64,000 nt of DNA from CAYWBW01 sp964456745 (GTDB taxonomy: Bacteria; Patescibacteriota; Gracilibacteria; GCA-2401425; JAJOLG01). Made by a program: the position numbers and the translations under genes. The notes below the pieces were generated by a model that made no database searches, was not told the DNA's origin, and saw only the letters and a program-made list of their open reading frames with translations. Each line of letters opens with the position of its first letter. Position 1 is the stretch's first letter. The stretch covers positions 1 to 64,000 of the forward strand of contig CAYWBW010000002.1 in NCBI GenBank assembly GCA_964456745.1, read 5' to 3'. Below are positions 1 through 12,182 of the stretch, piece by piece.

Positions 1-41
1 AATTGAAGAAACTGAGTTAAAATAAAGAATATATTTATCTA

Positions 42-164
42 TTATTTTAGTAAATATACTTCACTACATAGTCAAATACTCATTCTTATAATATCCTGAG
101 GAGTTTCCCCAAGTTCTTTTTTTACAATGCCTAATGCTATATTTTTATGATCTTTCATTTTCAT
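42..164 (-). CDS. Small ORF, 40 aa, doubtful
   Basis: A 40-codon frame opens with ATG two bases downstream of the stop of the tRNA-binding protein gene and ends at TAA, with one in-frame TGA read as Gly. The C-terminal part (SIGLCSEVYLLK) loosely recalls the start of a choline/aminoglycoside kinase fold, which would make it a truncated remnant. I do not recognise it with any certainty; it could equally be a chance frame downstream of the real gene. Confidence 0.25.
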
Positions 165-165
165 A

Positions 166-522
166 TTATCCAGCACATACACCATTTGGAACTTTTTTCT
201 CAGGAACAGCAAGTACTGGAGTAATTTTATTTGAATATCCTATATCAAAAAGCATTCCTTCTGAAATATGCCCCATCATTTTTTGAGCTTTTAAATTTAC
301 AATAAAAAGAGCTTGCAAACCTTCTATTTCTTCTTTTGGATTTTCTCTTTCTTTTTTCATGCCAACAATAATTTGTCTTTTATGATCTCAGAAATCTACA
401 ATAAGTTTTATCAACTTATCTGACTCTTTAATATCCTCAACAATCTCAATAGTTCCTACACGAATATCTATTTTTTCAAGATCTGCAAAATTAATTTCTG
501 GTTTTACACTAATTGTTTTCAT
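166..522 (-). CDS. tRNA-binding OB-fold protein (EMAPII / MetRS C-terminal type)
   Basis: 118 residues, ATG start, TAA stop, one TGA-Gly. The sequence follows the tRNA-binding domain found at the C-terminus of methionyl-tRNA synthetases and as free CsaA/Trbp111-like proteins: an early IDIRVGTIEIVEDI segment, SDKLIKLIVDFG, then LFIVNLKAQKMMG and SEGMLFDIG. These cover the OB fold that holds the outside corner of tRNA. Length matches a stand-alone domain (about 110 residues), so it is not a fragment. It may act as a MetRS partner subunit or as a general tRNA-binding factor; the synthetase itself is not in the window. Confidence 0.85.
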
Positions 523-571
523 AAAAATTTATTAAATTTTAAAAATTACAGTTCAAATTATTTCTTAATTA

Positions 572-2254
572 TTAATAAAGCTCTTTTAAATAACACTCCT
601 CACAATAAACTATCTCAGATCGCTCAGGTGCATAAGTAGTCTGAATATCCTTATCACACTTCATGCACTGTCTATCGTGAAGTTTGCGAGGGTTTCTGAG
701 CTTTATTCTTTCTTTTAATCTTTCATCAGGATGTAAATGAGGAATCGAGATATTATTTTCTCTATAAAATTTTAACTCTTGTGGGATAATTTTATATGGT
801 CTATTTGATATTTCACATTTTATAGCCCAATTTAAAACATCATCTGGAATATCTAAAATACTATTAGGGAGTTTTTCAGCAGGAATTACTTTTGTTACAT
901 TAGATATTTTATCATTTTCAATTTTCCATCTCCACCCCTTATGTAAGATTCACTCTCTACTTAATGGAAAATAATCTTGTGCCATTGTTTCATTATATGC
1001 AAATGGACTCAATGTAATTGGGAAGAACTCTCACCATTCTCATGCTTTTTGCATATGTTCTATAATTCTTGGTACTAATATGTCATATTCTTCTTTTGAA
1101 AATTGCATATTTAAAATACAATATTTTTTATTTTTTAATCCTACGCATCAAAATAAATTTTCCGAATTAAAGCAACAATCAGAATAATATATATTTTTAC
1201 TATTCCAACAATAACAGCATCATATTTGATTATAACAATTTTCATAAGAACTTAAACACTCATAGCAAAGTTCGGCAGGTAATCATATAATATTAGCATC
1301 ATATGAATCTCTAAGTTTCTCTCATTTATAACAAAACTTGCAATCTCTAGCATCTTCTAAATCAAAACAGTAATGACTATTTGAGCAATGATGTAAATTA
1401 TCTCAAGTACAGTTATCGCAATTATATAAAATTGCAAATTTAGATATATTACCTGATTTTAAATTCTTATATTTATCAAGCGTATTTCGTAATGTAGTAT
1501 ACTCTTTTAAATCATATTCATTTAATATCTTAAAATATTCTTCCTTCGTATATTGTTTATTTTCAATACAATGCTGTTTATTACTTAAGTTATAACACAA
1601 AAAACAATTTTTAAGTGATTTAGAAGAATAACAAAAATAAGAATCTGAGCAGTTGCTACAATTTTGTAAATATTTTGAATTATAGCAATTATCACAATCT
1701 ATACAGTTATAACATTTTTCAGACGATATTAAATAAAAACAATCAGTGCAATTATTGCATTTAAGGTTTACGGTTCAATAATAACAATCTCTGCAATATC
1801 AACTTCAAATCTCCAAATAACAATTTTTATTGTATCATTGATATGTTCAATAATCTGAATTTTCACAATTAGTATTAAATAAATTTATTCTCGGTACGTC
1901 ATTAACTAATTCCTTAAATTGCTGAAAAAATCATTTATTAAAATCAAAACCTATTCAATATTTTGTTCAATCAAAATTATCAGACCACCACTCATCTTTT
2001 TCATAAATTTTATAAGAACTATCAGGTGAATGAATTGAAATTATATTTTTTCAAGTAACTGCACACTTTGTTTTATATAATTTTCTTTCATTTCTAAATG
2101 CCAATCTTCTCTGCTGTCTACAATCAGGGCAATGTGTAGGAGCAGATACTTGATATTTTTTTCAACCAAATACAGGGCTTATTTTATCATAGAAAGCTAG
2201 ATCATCTTGTGTGATCTCAAATCATATTCAGCAATGCAAACATTCTTTATTCAT
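572..2254 (-). CDS. Cys-rich zinc-binding protein of a CPR-type family, function unknown
   Basis: 560 residues with many in-frame TGA-Gly. It opens with a zinc-ribbon-like pair (CLHCG at residue 5, then APTHCPDCRQQRRLAFRNER), continues through a 250-residue stretch with a Cys every 3 to 12 residues, often in N-C-x-x-C or CY/CF steps, and closes with CMKC and CEEC pairs. The middle looks like a chain of short metal-binding repeats. I have an impression of similar proteins in other CPR genomes (sometimes labelled caib/baif family), but I know no proven function. Conserved aromatic and basic residues around the first ribbon would fit nucleic-acid binding; that is inference. Confidence 0.75.
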
Positions 2255-2388
2255 AAAATACTTATAATACCATCAATCATAATGATTTTACTCATAACTG
2301 ACAAATTGAGCAATTGTTATTATTTACTCATAACAAATAATACTATCTCATTAAACTAATGTAATTCAATAATATTCTAAATCTTGTT

Positions 2389-2520
2389 CTAAGGTTTCAG
2401 AAATTTTATTAAAAACTGAAATAAATCTTTTTGCACATCTTGATTACTAATTGATTTCAACACATTATCCAAGTATCAATTTCTTAGCTCATTATTTGTA
2501 GATAGTATTATTGAAATCAT
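2389..2520 (-). pseudogene. Possible remnant of a family-2 glycosyltransferase
   Basis: A 43-codon frame starting MISIILSTNNELRN and continuing to VLKSISNQD resembles the N-terminus of GT2 glycosyltransferases (ISIIIPT-N-E followed by a helix ending in S--NQ). It then stops at TAG and nothing recognisable follows. It lies directly downstream of the arsM-like gene on the same strand. In arsenosugar clusters a GT2 enzyme often sits beside arsM, so a decayed partner is conceivable. The match is short and may be chance. Confidence 0.25.
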
Positions 2521-2551
2521 TTAATGAATTAAATTTATAAATTTAAAATCA

Positions 2552-3688
2552 CTAACAACAGCTTCATCAATTATTATTTAAATTATAAGTAGTAGTCTTT
2601 TTAACCCCTTTTTTTGTTTCTGCAGGTGTTCTAATTTCTGACCTGCAACGATCAAAAACTATTTCTTTATCAATTTTAACACTTGGATTAATAGGAATTA
2701 TACTGTCTTTATATGGAGCTTTATTCATTATATCAAAAGTCTTTTCACAAACGGCCATCCTTTCTCATCTTTCAAATACATGTCAATCATCGTCTCCTAC
2801 ATGTTTCCATGGTCATTTATAAATAATAGCTTGATTTTTTTCAACGGAAGGTCACTCAATTCATTTATAAGCAATTATATTTACACTTCTGTATTCTATT
2901 CAATCAACTGTATGCCATGGCTTATCTTGAAATTTATCAATCGTAATTCAATAAAATCACATAACTTCAAGCATTTCTATGAATTGTTTCTCTTGAAGTG
3001 CTCAACTAATACATCAGCTCCACAGATCATGATTATTTTTAAGCAACTCTGGACTATCTTCATCAGAAACAATGTCAGATATTGCAATTCTTCATCATAC
3101 TTTTAACACTCTAAACATCTCTTGAAATAATTTAGTTTTTTGCTCATCAGAAACAAGATTGAGTACGCAATTTGACACAATTACATCTATACTATGATCT
3201 TCAATCATAGGATTACTACTTTTTAATTCTTCAATTTTTTCATTAAGCTCTTTATAAGAAGTAGCATTGCTTATAGGATTTTTAGATAATATATCATCAA
3301 CCTTATCTAAATCAGTCTTCAGATCTTCAATATATCAATGTTTAAATTCAATATTGTCATATCAAATTTTTTGAGCTACAATAGCTTGATTTCTTTTAGC
3401 TAAATCTAGCATATCATCAGTCATATCTACTCATATAACCCTTCATTCTTTTCAAACTATCTGAGATGCAATAAAACATATTTTTCATCATCCACTTCAA
3501 AGATCAAGCACTGTTTCTCATTTTTTTACATATCTTGATGGATCTCAACATCAATAATCTTTTTTTATCACTTCTTCTGGAATAACTTCAAGATACTTTT
3601 TCTCATAATTAACTGGACAACAAAGTGCTGGTTCTTGTTTTTTTGCTCAAGCAGCATAGCGTTTTTTTGTGTTTTTTAAAATAGACAT
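2552..3688 (-). CDS. arsM: ArsM-like arsenite S-adenosylmethionine methyltransferase
   Basis: 378 residues. The SAM site is clear: VLDLGSGGG (residues 72-80), then VDMTDDMLDLA. Family-specific parts are the CCPVNYEKKYLEVIPEEV start, DYGCGDPSRYV just before motif I, SNCVLNLV and WSGCISGAL; ArsM enzymes use cysteines at these positions to hold As(III). Glycines in motif I are a mixture of GGA and TGA. The extended C-terminus ends in GGSCC, a typical metal-thiolate tail. The enzyme would methylate arsenite, using SAM, to methylated arsenicals in the cytoplasm. The downstream frame may be a decayed glycosyltransferase; no ArsR operator was recognised. Confidence 0.82.
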
Positions 3689-3801
3689 AATTTATTTGTT
3701 ATTTATTAATATTGTGTATCTGATAAAATTTCAGTAAAAATGATTCATTTAGAATTATCATTTATTCAATTTGAGAATAGAAAAATAAAACAATAAACTT
3801 T

Positions 3802-6441
3802 TTACGCATGCTTAACATTAGTATTTTGACTAATTTCATTACTTAATGTAAGCAAATCATTAACATCTAAATCATGAATATTAGTTTTTCCAATTATTCT
3901 TACATAATCCTCAATCTCATTCTTATAAACAGTGAGTAAATTTGTCAGCATTTCAGCAGACTTTTCTGGATCAAATCTCTTTCGAAGCTCTGGGTCTTGA
4001 GTTGCAATTCAAACAGGACAGGTTCACTTGTGACAAACTTTATACTGCTGACATCAAATACCAATCATTGCAGTAGTTGAAAGTCAAATAACATCTGCTC
4101 ACATGGCTAAACATTTAGCTATATCTGCACTTGTTCTCATTCATCAAGTAATTATTAAACTGACGTCTTTTATTCATTTTTCATTCATATATTTTCTAGC
4201 TCTATATACAGCATAAGGAGCTGGAATACAAACATTATCTTTTACGTGAATTGGAGCTGCTCATGTGGCTCATCATCTACAATCTATTGTAATAAAATCT
4301 GGCTCACAGAATAATGCCACTTCCATATCAGATTCAACATTTGATGAAGCTATCTTTATTCATACCGGCTTTCACTCAACCACTTTCTTTAACCACTCAA
4401 CTTTATTTTTTAAATCCTCTTTTGAATTAATATCAAAATGATTAGCAGGACTTATTACTGTTTTTCAAGGCTCAACATGCCTTACTTTTGCAATCTCTTC
4501 AGTAACCTTATCTCACAACAAATGTCATCACATTCCAGCCTTCGCAGCTTGTCATATCTTTATATCAATTGCATCTGCTTTTTTCATAACTTCTTCTGTT
4601 GCTCAAAATCTTCAAGTCGAATATTCAAATACATATTTGTAGGCATTGCTTTGTTCATCTGGAAGCATTCATCATTCTCATCAGCAGATTAAAGTTTTTA
4701 CTTCTTTTGATCATTTTGCTAACGCAACCTTTGATTCTTTTGACATTGATCAAAATGACATATGAGATACAAAAAATGGCAGCTCTATCTCAAGAGGCTT
4801 CTTTGCACTAGGTCATATTATAGTTTTTAAACTAATTTCTGCCTCATCTTCTCTAAGAGGCTTTCTGGCTAATTGTCATGGAAGAAACACAATATCTTCA
4901 AAAAGATTCTTAAATTTTCTTGTCCTCATTGCAGATACTTCTGATTTTCAAGTTACTGCTTTTTCAAATATTGATCTCATATCAGTCTCTACATCATCTT
5001 TAGCTTTTTCGTATTTTCAGAGATAAGATATTCATTCTCATAAAGCTCATCAGTTCACAAACTCTTCTGATCAATCTCCTTTAATAATTTTAGTAAATTG
5101 ATCTTTTCAAACTCCACACACTGGACACTTCCAGGTAGCTGGTATGTCTTCAAATTTAGTTCATGGAGCTAATCATCAATCAGGATCTCACTTATTCTCA
5201 TCATAAACCCATGCACATACATCACATGAATATTTTCAAAACACTATTCAATCATCTCAAACTTGATCAATATCTACTGACTTAATTTTCTCTTTCGTTC
5301 TACTTGGGTTATCAAGTCTTTCCACTAAGTAATCGACAATATTAGTAGTATTAAAATTTTCTCATGAAAATGATTTATTATATGCATCATCACAAGTTAT
5401 ACACTCCGTAACTAATGTATGGTGCCTCTTATCTACGACCTCATCCTTCTTGATATCATGAAGCTGTTTTCTATTTTTTGGATTAAAATTAAATGCATAA
5501 TAAGTACAACAAAGACTTTCTTCTTTGTTTTTATTAAATTCATCAACTTTAGCAAATTTCTCCAGCACTTCTCTTGGTCATTTGCATTTTTGTAATTTGT
5601 GACATTTTAAACAAGGATCATGAAAAATTACATCTTCTTTTTTTATTTTATCAAAATCTATTTTATTCTTATTTTCCTCAATCCAATCTGTTGTTGTTAT
5701 TGCTTTAAATTTCAAATCAGAATTCTTTAGTATTAATAACAAAGCTCAATAGCATTCCATACAACTGGTAATAATCCTCTCAGGCTTAAGTTCATTTATT
5801 GATGTATAAAGATTTCACAAATACTTCTCAGCTAGATCGAAACTTCATTGCAAATATTGTGGATAGCCACAACAAGTAGCAAGTCATCACAACACTTCAA
5901 AATCTTTTTCTCAAAACTTATCTGCTAGCTTTAATGTATTATTTGATATTTTAGTAGTATTTATATAACATCAGAAATAAAAAAGAGTCTTACTAGATTT
6001 TAATTTTTTTCACAAATAAGAAGAAAGCCTGTTTCACATTTTTGATTTATTTTTAAATTCAAATCACTTCTGTAAAACTTTTCAAATCAATCAATTATCT
6101 GTTCATCTGAGCAAATTATACTTACGAATTACCTTCGGCTTATCTAATATTGATTTAAGCTGAAGCATCATAAGATCTCTTTTCAATTTTAAAGGACAGG
6201 CAAGAGTACAAGTCGCTGTCTGCATGCAAGAAAATGCAAAATTATAAATTTTTTCATTTGCCTCAATCTCTCACAACGTTGCTTTATTTAGCTCATCTAT
6301 TTGAATTGTTGGATCCTTACCTGCAGGACAAGCAAGAAGACACTTCCTACATCCTGGATCATTTTCTTTTCGATACTTATCACACGCTTCAATGTCTTTT
6401 CTTACTTCTTTTAATACATTTTCTTTTAGATTTATAATCAT
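3802..6441 (-). CDS. Fusion: 4Fe-4S + two CCG domains + rubredoxin + glutamate-synthase FMN domain
   Basis: 879 residues, one uninterrupted code-25 frame of 880 codons. In order: a ferredoxin-like region (GCRKCLLACPAG near 30, then CMQTATCTLACP near 75); two HdrB/GlpC-type CCG domains (TCCGYP with SCMEC, about 150-250; DPCLKC, LCCTYY and ECITC, about 280-375); rubredoxin (CDVCAWVYDE then WKCPVCG, about 400-450); and an FMN-binding glutamate synthase barrel (PFFVSHMSFGS, EGGMLPDEQ, ITGGMRTSADIAKCLAMGAD) ending with the 3Fe-4S cysteines of CQQYKVCHKGTCPVGIAT. The amidotransferase and GOGAT beta subunits are absent here. A flavin enzyme fed by its own Fe-S chain is inferred; whether it makes glutamate is unknown. 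Both rubredoxin-GOGAT and CCG proteins are known separately. Confidence 0.85.
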
Positions 6442-6461
6442 ATTATTAAATTTAACATTAA

Positions 6462-7484
6462 TTATTTAAAAAAAGCTCGATACACAAATCCAAAAGATGT
6501 GCTAGATGGTATTATCTCATTTCATTCCATAAATTTAACAGTTTCTAGCTTCTCATCCCATAGTATATTAATCTTTTTTCATAAATAATCAATTTCCATT
6601 TTCTTCAATTCTTTAATTTCTTTATGAGTAATATGAAATGATTCTCAGCTAAATATATTTTTTGGAATACTGTTATCAAATTGCCAAATATAACTCTCAA
6701 TTTCTTTTGGATGAATTTTTAATTTATCTTGATTTCTTACAGGAAAAATAATTGTTTTATTTGTATAATAATCTCAATAAGGATATTTAAAATAATCTCT
6801 ATTATGTCATGTTTCTATTGATAATACTTTAGTATTTGGATATTTTTCTTTCCATTTTCATAAAGTAGTTTTAACTGAAGGAATTTTTTCTAAACTTTTA
6901 TTAACATTTTTTCAAACTATTCAAAGACCCCAGGGTTGACTCCAAAGTGTATCAGTTAACCTGTCATACATTATAAGACAACTTTGAAATAGTTTTCATG
7001 AAACTCAAAAAGTAGTTTCAATTCAATCAAGTTTTCTAATAAATACAGGATTAGTATCACAAAGTGGACAAAGTGTTACTGTAATTGGAGTATCTCAAAT
7101 TTTGTCATTAACTATTTCGTGCCAATTTAATATTCAATACGGATAAACTCTTGCTTCTCAGTTTAAATATACTCAAACAATAAGCTGCTCATCATTAAAT
7201 TTAGTATTATCTGCACTTACAAAAACTGGATCATCTATTGATGGTATTCAGTCCTTTCATGGTCATCATGATAAAAGTTCTGATAAATAAACTCTTGATT
7301 CGTATATTTCTTTTCAAGAAGATTGCAAATCCTTATCATATTCAGACAACAAAGGATTATTTTGAATCGTAAAAAATCACCAATACCTTGTTAAATTTAA
7401 TTTCATATTATCAAATCAGATAAACTGAACTATGACTAATGAGAAAATTAGTACTATTATCGATGCAATGATTACTTTTTTCAT
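6462..7484 (-). CDS. DUF3179 family protein, membrane-anchored or exported
   Basis: 340 residues. An N-terminal hydrophobic segment (about 4-22) looks like an uncleaved signal anchor. The body carries the DUF3179 hallmarks: VGVYLNGEARVYPYGILNW, HEIVNDKIGDTPITVT, LCPLCDTNPVF and FGVSGKLFQSCLIMYDR followed by LWSQPWG. The CPLC pair suggests a metal or redox-active site, but no activity has been established for the family. It sits 20 bases upstream (genomic left) of the fusion-gene start, on the same strand, so the two could be co-transcribed. Confidence 0.8.
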
Positions 7485-7566
7485 TTTCTATTAAAAGTTA
7501 GATATAAAATAACTTGTAAAAAATTAAACCTGAGCAATAAAGAAAGAGAAGATTAGATTAATAATA

Positions 7567-8451
7567 TTATTTTTTAGGCCTATTTATTATAAATATTGAA
7601 AGTCATCAAATGATCAACACCGATCATATAATTTTCTGCAAAGTAATTTGATCTCAAAAAATAAAATATGCCATTATAATAACAGTTACAGGTGTAAGAA
7701 GCATAAATGTATTTAATTTTGAAATATCTAAATAATTATGAGATTCAAAATAAAATACTCTTGAAAAATAAGCTCAAGATAATTGAGCCGATGTTAAAGC
7801 TAAAAATGCAGGTAATGATATCAATCAAAATTCTCATTGAACAATAGCAAAAATAATATAAAAAATTCATGCAAAAATCATTCGTATAAATGCAAATGAA
7901 TGTCAGTGTAAATCTTTAGCATACTTCTTTGCAAAAAAACTCTGAAAAGAAACAATAGCTTTTCATCATACAATCAATAAAACAGCCAATATGCTTATTT
8001 CTCATTTTAAGAATGCAATAAATCAAAATCATATTATTGCTACTACCAATCACAGTATTTCTTTAGAGTTTATCTTTTCATTTAGAAAAAATATTCAAAG
8101 CAGAAAAGTAAATACAATATCACTCTTGCTTAATAATCATATTGGTCCAACTCATCAAAGCTTCATTGCAGTTGCCCAACAACTTCCCCACACAGCTCAT
8201 GCAAATCAAATAAAAATTAATATTTTCCAATGACTTTTAATTGTATTTGAAATTTTTGCTCTATTTTTAACCCTAAAAGCAAAGAATGGAGATATAATAA
8301 TAATTGATCAAAGTATTCAATAAAACATTCACAAAGATGGATTTATTTCTCAAAAATTACTAAATGCTATTTTAAGTAAAATATATGTTAATGCTGAAAA
8401 TAAAATTGAAAGCAGTATATTAATATATCATTTTTTTATTTTATCATTCAT
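7567..8451 (-). CDS. EamA-type (DMT superfamily) transporter
   Basis: 294 residues, ten hydrophobic segments arranged as two five-helix halves, ending with the usual short basic tail (GGLSIFIINRPKK). The segment AGAVWGSCWATAMKLG followed by KSDIVFTFLLGIFFLNEK is the typical EamA signature (helix 3, then the helix-4 loop with N/GE). Members export or exchange small metabolites such as amino acids or nucleotide derivatives; the substrate cannot be read from sequence. The second of two same-strand membrane genes (27 bp gap to the next). Confidence 0.8.
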
Positions 8452-8478
8452 AAATTAGCTATTTAAATAAAAAAAATT

Positions 8479-9279
8479 TTAATTAAACCTTCTTAATAAT
8501 AAAAATATAATAAAAGATCAAATATAAGCCAGTATTGTTCATAATATTATTCAAAAAGCAGGAAAGCTGTACATTGCAAACATTGAATAACTAACAAATA
8601 CAACTGATCATAAAGGACTATTTTTCCAAACCTTAAATAAAAAACTGCTATCATAATGCCAGTATATTATTGTCAATGAAGCTAAGAAAACAGCAGGAAA
8701 TCAACTAAATATTCCTCACCAAAATGGTCACAATACTTTTGCAAGTAATACTGAAATCATAATAAAAAATCATGCAATAACAGCTCGCATGATTTTCTGC
8801 TTAAATGAATAACAAAGCGTGATATGATTTGATGTAATTTCAGGTTTTATTGTGATAAAATAATATGCAACTAGTGTTAACAATACATATCAAAGCAAGG
8901 ACAATAATAAATTTGAAAATTCATAAATTGCCAAAGGAATAGCAAGCAGTAGCCATACTGATAAACTTACAATTGAACTAAGAATTATCGAAAAAATCTT
9001 TTTCATTTTAATTCTTGATACATATAAATATGTAGCTGTAAATAACATAATTACTCATGATGTAATTGGTAATACAGGGGCTACGTCTCATATAGTTTCC
9101 GGTCACAAAACAATTCATATAAAAATAAAACTAATAACTACAGTTGATGGAAGTGATATTATAATTCAAGCAAGTTTTTCAGAAGCTTGTTCAGCTAAGA
9201 AGCTTTGTATAGCAACATAACTTCATCATACGATAAATGATGTTATTAATTGTAATATGAATATATTATCTTCAAACAT
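8479..9279 (-). CDS. Multi-pass membrane protein with internal duplication, unrecognised
   Basis: 266 residues, eight or nine predicted membrane segments. Two regions repeat the same pattern: LAGIIISLPSTVVISFIFIG near residue 36 and WGGIFSGFPAVFLASLTIIY near residue 185, each followed by hydrophobic helices. Such an inverted or tandem half-repeat is common in small-molecule carriers and recalls DUF3147-like proteins, though I cannot assign it. Same strand as the flanking EamA and Kef genes, with 27 and 47 bp gaps. Confidence 0.65.
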
Positions 9280-9326
9280 TTATTAAAAGGTTCTCAATGA
9301 TTAATATAACATCAATTGTAAATATC

Positions 9327-10955
9327 CTAGTTACTTTTATCAAATGAGATAATTTTATTTTTTAAAATACTTATTATCATATGAGATGTTTCAACTACAT
9401 CGTCTATTATAAAATCAATTCACAACTCACTTAATTGATCCTTTTGATAAAGAGAAGATACTCGTGCAATAATGCGAATATCAGGAGATATACTCCTGAT
9501 TGTATTAGCAATCATCAATAATTTATTCTCTTTTCATATAGATATAATTACAGCCCTAGCTTTTGTAATATTTAGATTCTCTAATATTACTTTTTTTGCA
9601 GAATTTCATAAAATTATATTCACTCATTTTTTTATTCACTTTTCCACCAACCTATGATCATGTTCAATGACGATATATTTTTGATTAATCTTCCTTATAT
9701 CTCACACTACTTTTCGTCATAATACTCAGTATCAACATATTATAACATGATCACAAAGATCACATTCTTTTTCTACTAAAACGTCTTCTCGTGAATCACG
9801 AATAAATAATCAAGTTAATTTATCAAGATATGTAAAAACAAAAGGAGTAAGCAACATAGAAAATACAATTGCAACTATAATAATCTGACTAATGGATTCG
9901 TGTATAAATATATTATTAATTTTAGCCAATTCAAATACTGCAAAAGAAAATTCACCCACCTGTGACAACACTATTGCAGTTTTTAAAGATGTTTGAGTCC
10001 TGTATCAAACCTTCATAATAAGAAATATAATAAGTGCCTTAATTATAATTATTACAACCAGTGCAAGAAAAATATTGGCGATATTTCAAGGAATAAAAAA
10101 TAAATCAATTTGCATACCAACTGTAACAAAAAAGACTCATAATAATAAATCCTTAAATGGAATTAAATCAGCCTCTATTTGATATTTATATTTTGTTTCT
10201 GATATCAGTAATCATGCAATAAATGCTCAAAGTGAATATGAAAAACCAAAACCATGAGCAAGTTGCGATGCTCAAACAACTATAAATAAAATTGCTGCTA
10301 TAAATATTTCATCTGATTTTGATCTTGTAATAATATCTAAAGCACGAGGAACAATTAGCTTTAATCAAACAAAAAATATTACTAAAACCGCTATTGCACT
10401 TGTGGAAACCTTAAAAAGTAAACTTCCAATATTTCCATAATCATTTGCAATAATTCATATCAATATAAAAATTGGTATTACAGCAATATCCTGAAAAAGC
10501 AAGACCCCCAAGGCATTATGTCCATATCTCTTGTGTATTTTTTTTGATTTATTTAACAAATTCAATACTATTGCAGTTGAAGAAAGGGCTAGGGCAAGAC
10601 TAGTTATTATTGCAACTTTTATTTCAAAATGTAATAAATAAAAAGATACAAGAAAAAAAACAGATGACGTAAGTAAAACTTGCATTGATCAATATAAAAA
10701 AACCTCTTTTTTCATTGCCTTAAGCTTGCTAATAGAGAATTCTAAACCAATGCTAAACATAAGAAATGCAATTCAAAATTCAGCCACTGTATCAAGTGTA
10801 CCACTTTCAGCATGTTGTAAATCAAAAACCAATGATACAATTGTTCATGTTAAAATATATCATACAATAGATTCAATATTAAATCTTTTTAAAATAGTGT
10901 TAATCACTATGGATACTCAAGTGGTTAGTATTATAATTATAATTAGATTTTCCAT
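9327..10955 (-). CDS. Kef-type monovalent cation:proton antiporter with RCK/TrkA-N domain
   Basis: 542 residues. The first 390 form a CPA2 antiporter: helices with ESIVGYILTGTI, FGIAFLMFSIGLEFS, SLALALSSTAIVL, LLFQDIAVIPIF and GAFIAGLLISETKY are all diagnostic. A cytoplasmic RCK_N Rossmann domain follows (about 400-520; DHVIIGYGVLGRKVV then VIEHDHRLVE), which binds NAD(H) or another nucleotide to gate transport. Probably K+/H+ or Na+/H+ exchange. ATG at 10955 was chosen as the first start that keeps a full first helix. Confidence 0.9.
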
Positions 10956-11061
10956 CAACTGAATGTTATTTTGATTAATTTCACAATACTATAGTTTTAT
11001 TTATAATCAAAATAATGCTGATATTATTAATTCTCATTTATAAAAATTAAATAATTACCAA

Positions 11062-11946
11062 TTATTTTCTTGTTACCAATATTCATCATGCAACAATAGG
11101 AATAAGTCATATAACTTGATACACAGTAGGCATCTCATTAAGAATGAGGTATGCAAACATTAAAGTAAATACAGGTGCAATACTTACAAAAGTTGTTGCT
11201 TTTTGTATTGGAATAAGGAAAATTCATTCAATCCATAAAATCTTAGAAAATCACAATAAAATCATTCAATTAATAAGCAAGAACGGTAAAGCATTTTTAA
11301 AGCTATCTATCGAAGGAGCTTCATAAACTGTATAAGCAAATATTAACCAAAAAAAGGATGCTATCGCTCATCTAAAAAACATAATAAAACTAGCGCTCAC
11401 CCTTCTCCTTGCTCTTTTTATAAAAAAATTTCAAGCAGTTGGCATCAATGTAGCCACAAGAATAATTACATCTCATGGGTTTAATTTTATCTCTCATGGA
11501 AATAGAACTATAATTGCTCATATTGCCATCAATATAGCTCAATACTTATGCTCTACTGGAGACTTATCTCAAATTAATAACTCCATAAATATAAAACTAA
11601 AAAAAATTTCCATTAATGCTATAATTCAAGCATTTCAAGCCGTGGTTTTAGAAAGTCACCAAAAGAATAAAAAATAAAATAATATTCAATTAAAAATTGT
11701 AAGTAATATTAAGTCCAAAAAAACTCATTTAACTTTAAATTCTCACCAATTTTTTTGGAATGAAAGCACTATTCAAAAAAATATAGTTGAAAATAAAGTA
11801 TTCCAAGCCAAGGAAAACATATGATTAATTCATGAATATGACAATATTGTAATTATTGGAAACAGACTCCATAAAAATACTGAAAATATTACAGATACTT
11901 CTCCCCTTCTTGTTTTTGATAATTTATTAATGAAATAAAAATTCAC
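11062..11946 (-). CDS. EamA-type (DMT superfamily) transporter, GTG start
   Basis: 294 residues, ten membrane segments, ending GGILVTRK as in other EamA proteins. The duplicated halves are visible; late helices read TFVSIAPVFTLMFAYLILNE, the standard helix-9 motif. The only start that fits is GTG at 11946, because an in-frame TAA lies two codons upstream. That GTG overlaps the TAG stop of the preceding 78-residue ORF as TAGTG, which suggests translational coupling. Substrate unknown. Confidence 0.75.
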
Positions 11947-12182
11947 TAATTATATTCAATATTATTACTCATCATAATATTAACCCCAACTTTCAAATCA
12001 ATCAAATTAATTCACGCCATCCAATCAAGCTCTTTTGATAATTTCGGCAAAACCTTGTTTTCAAAAAACGTTAGTAGCAACCCCTGAACGTCACTTTTTT
12101 CATAAGATTTGCTAGATTTTTTATAAAAATTATTGTAAATATCTCAAAATAATTTAGACTTTTTCATAAAACTAAATTTCAT
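11946..12182 (-). CDS. Small basic protein, 78 aa, unknown
   Basis: A frame of 79 codons, ATG to TAG, with two in-frame TGA-Gly. Its stop overlaps the GTG start of the EamA transporter (TAGTG), the best argument that it is expressed. The product is Lys/Ser-rich at the start and ends hydrophilic; no domain recognised. A GC-rich palindromic repeat begins at its start codon, so an alternative is that the frame is only a leader region. Confidence 0.45.

Noticed and set aside
2..25. Possible C-terminal end of a plus-strand gene (IEETELK then TAA)
   Set aside because: Only eight codons at the window edge; cannot be supported.
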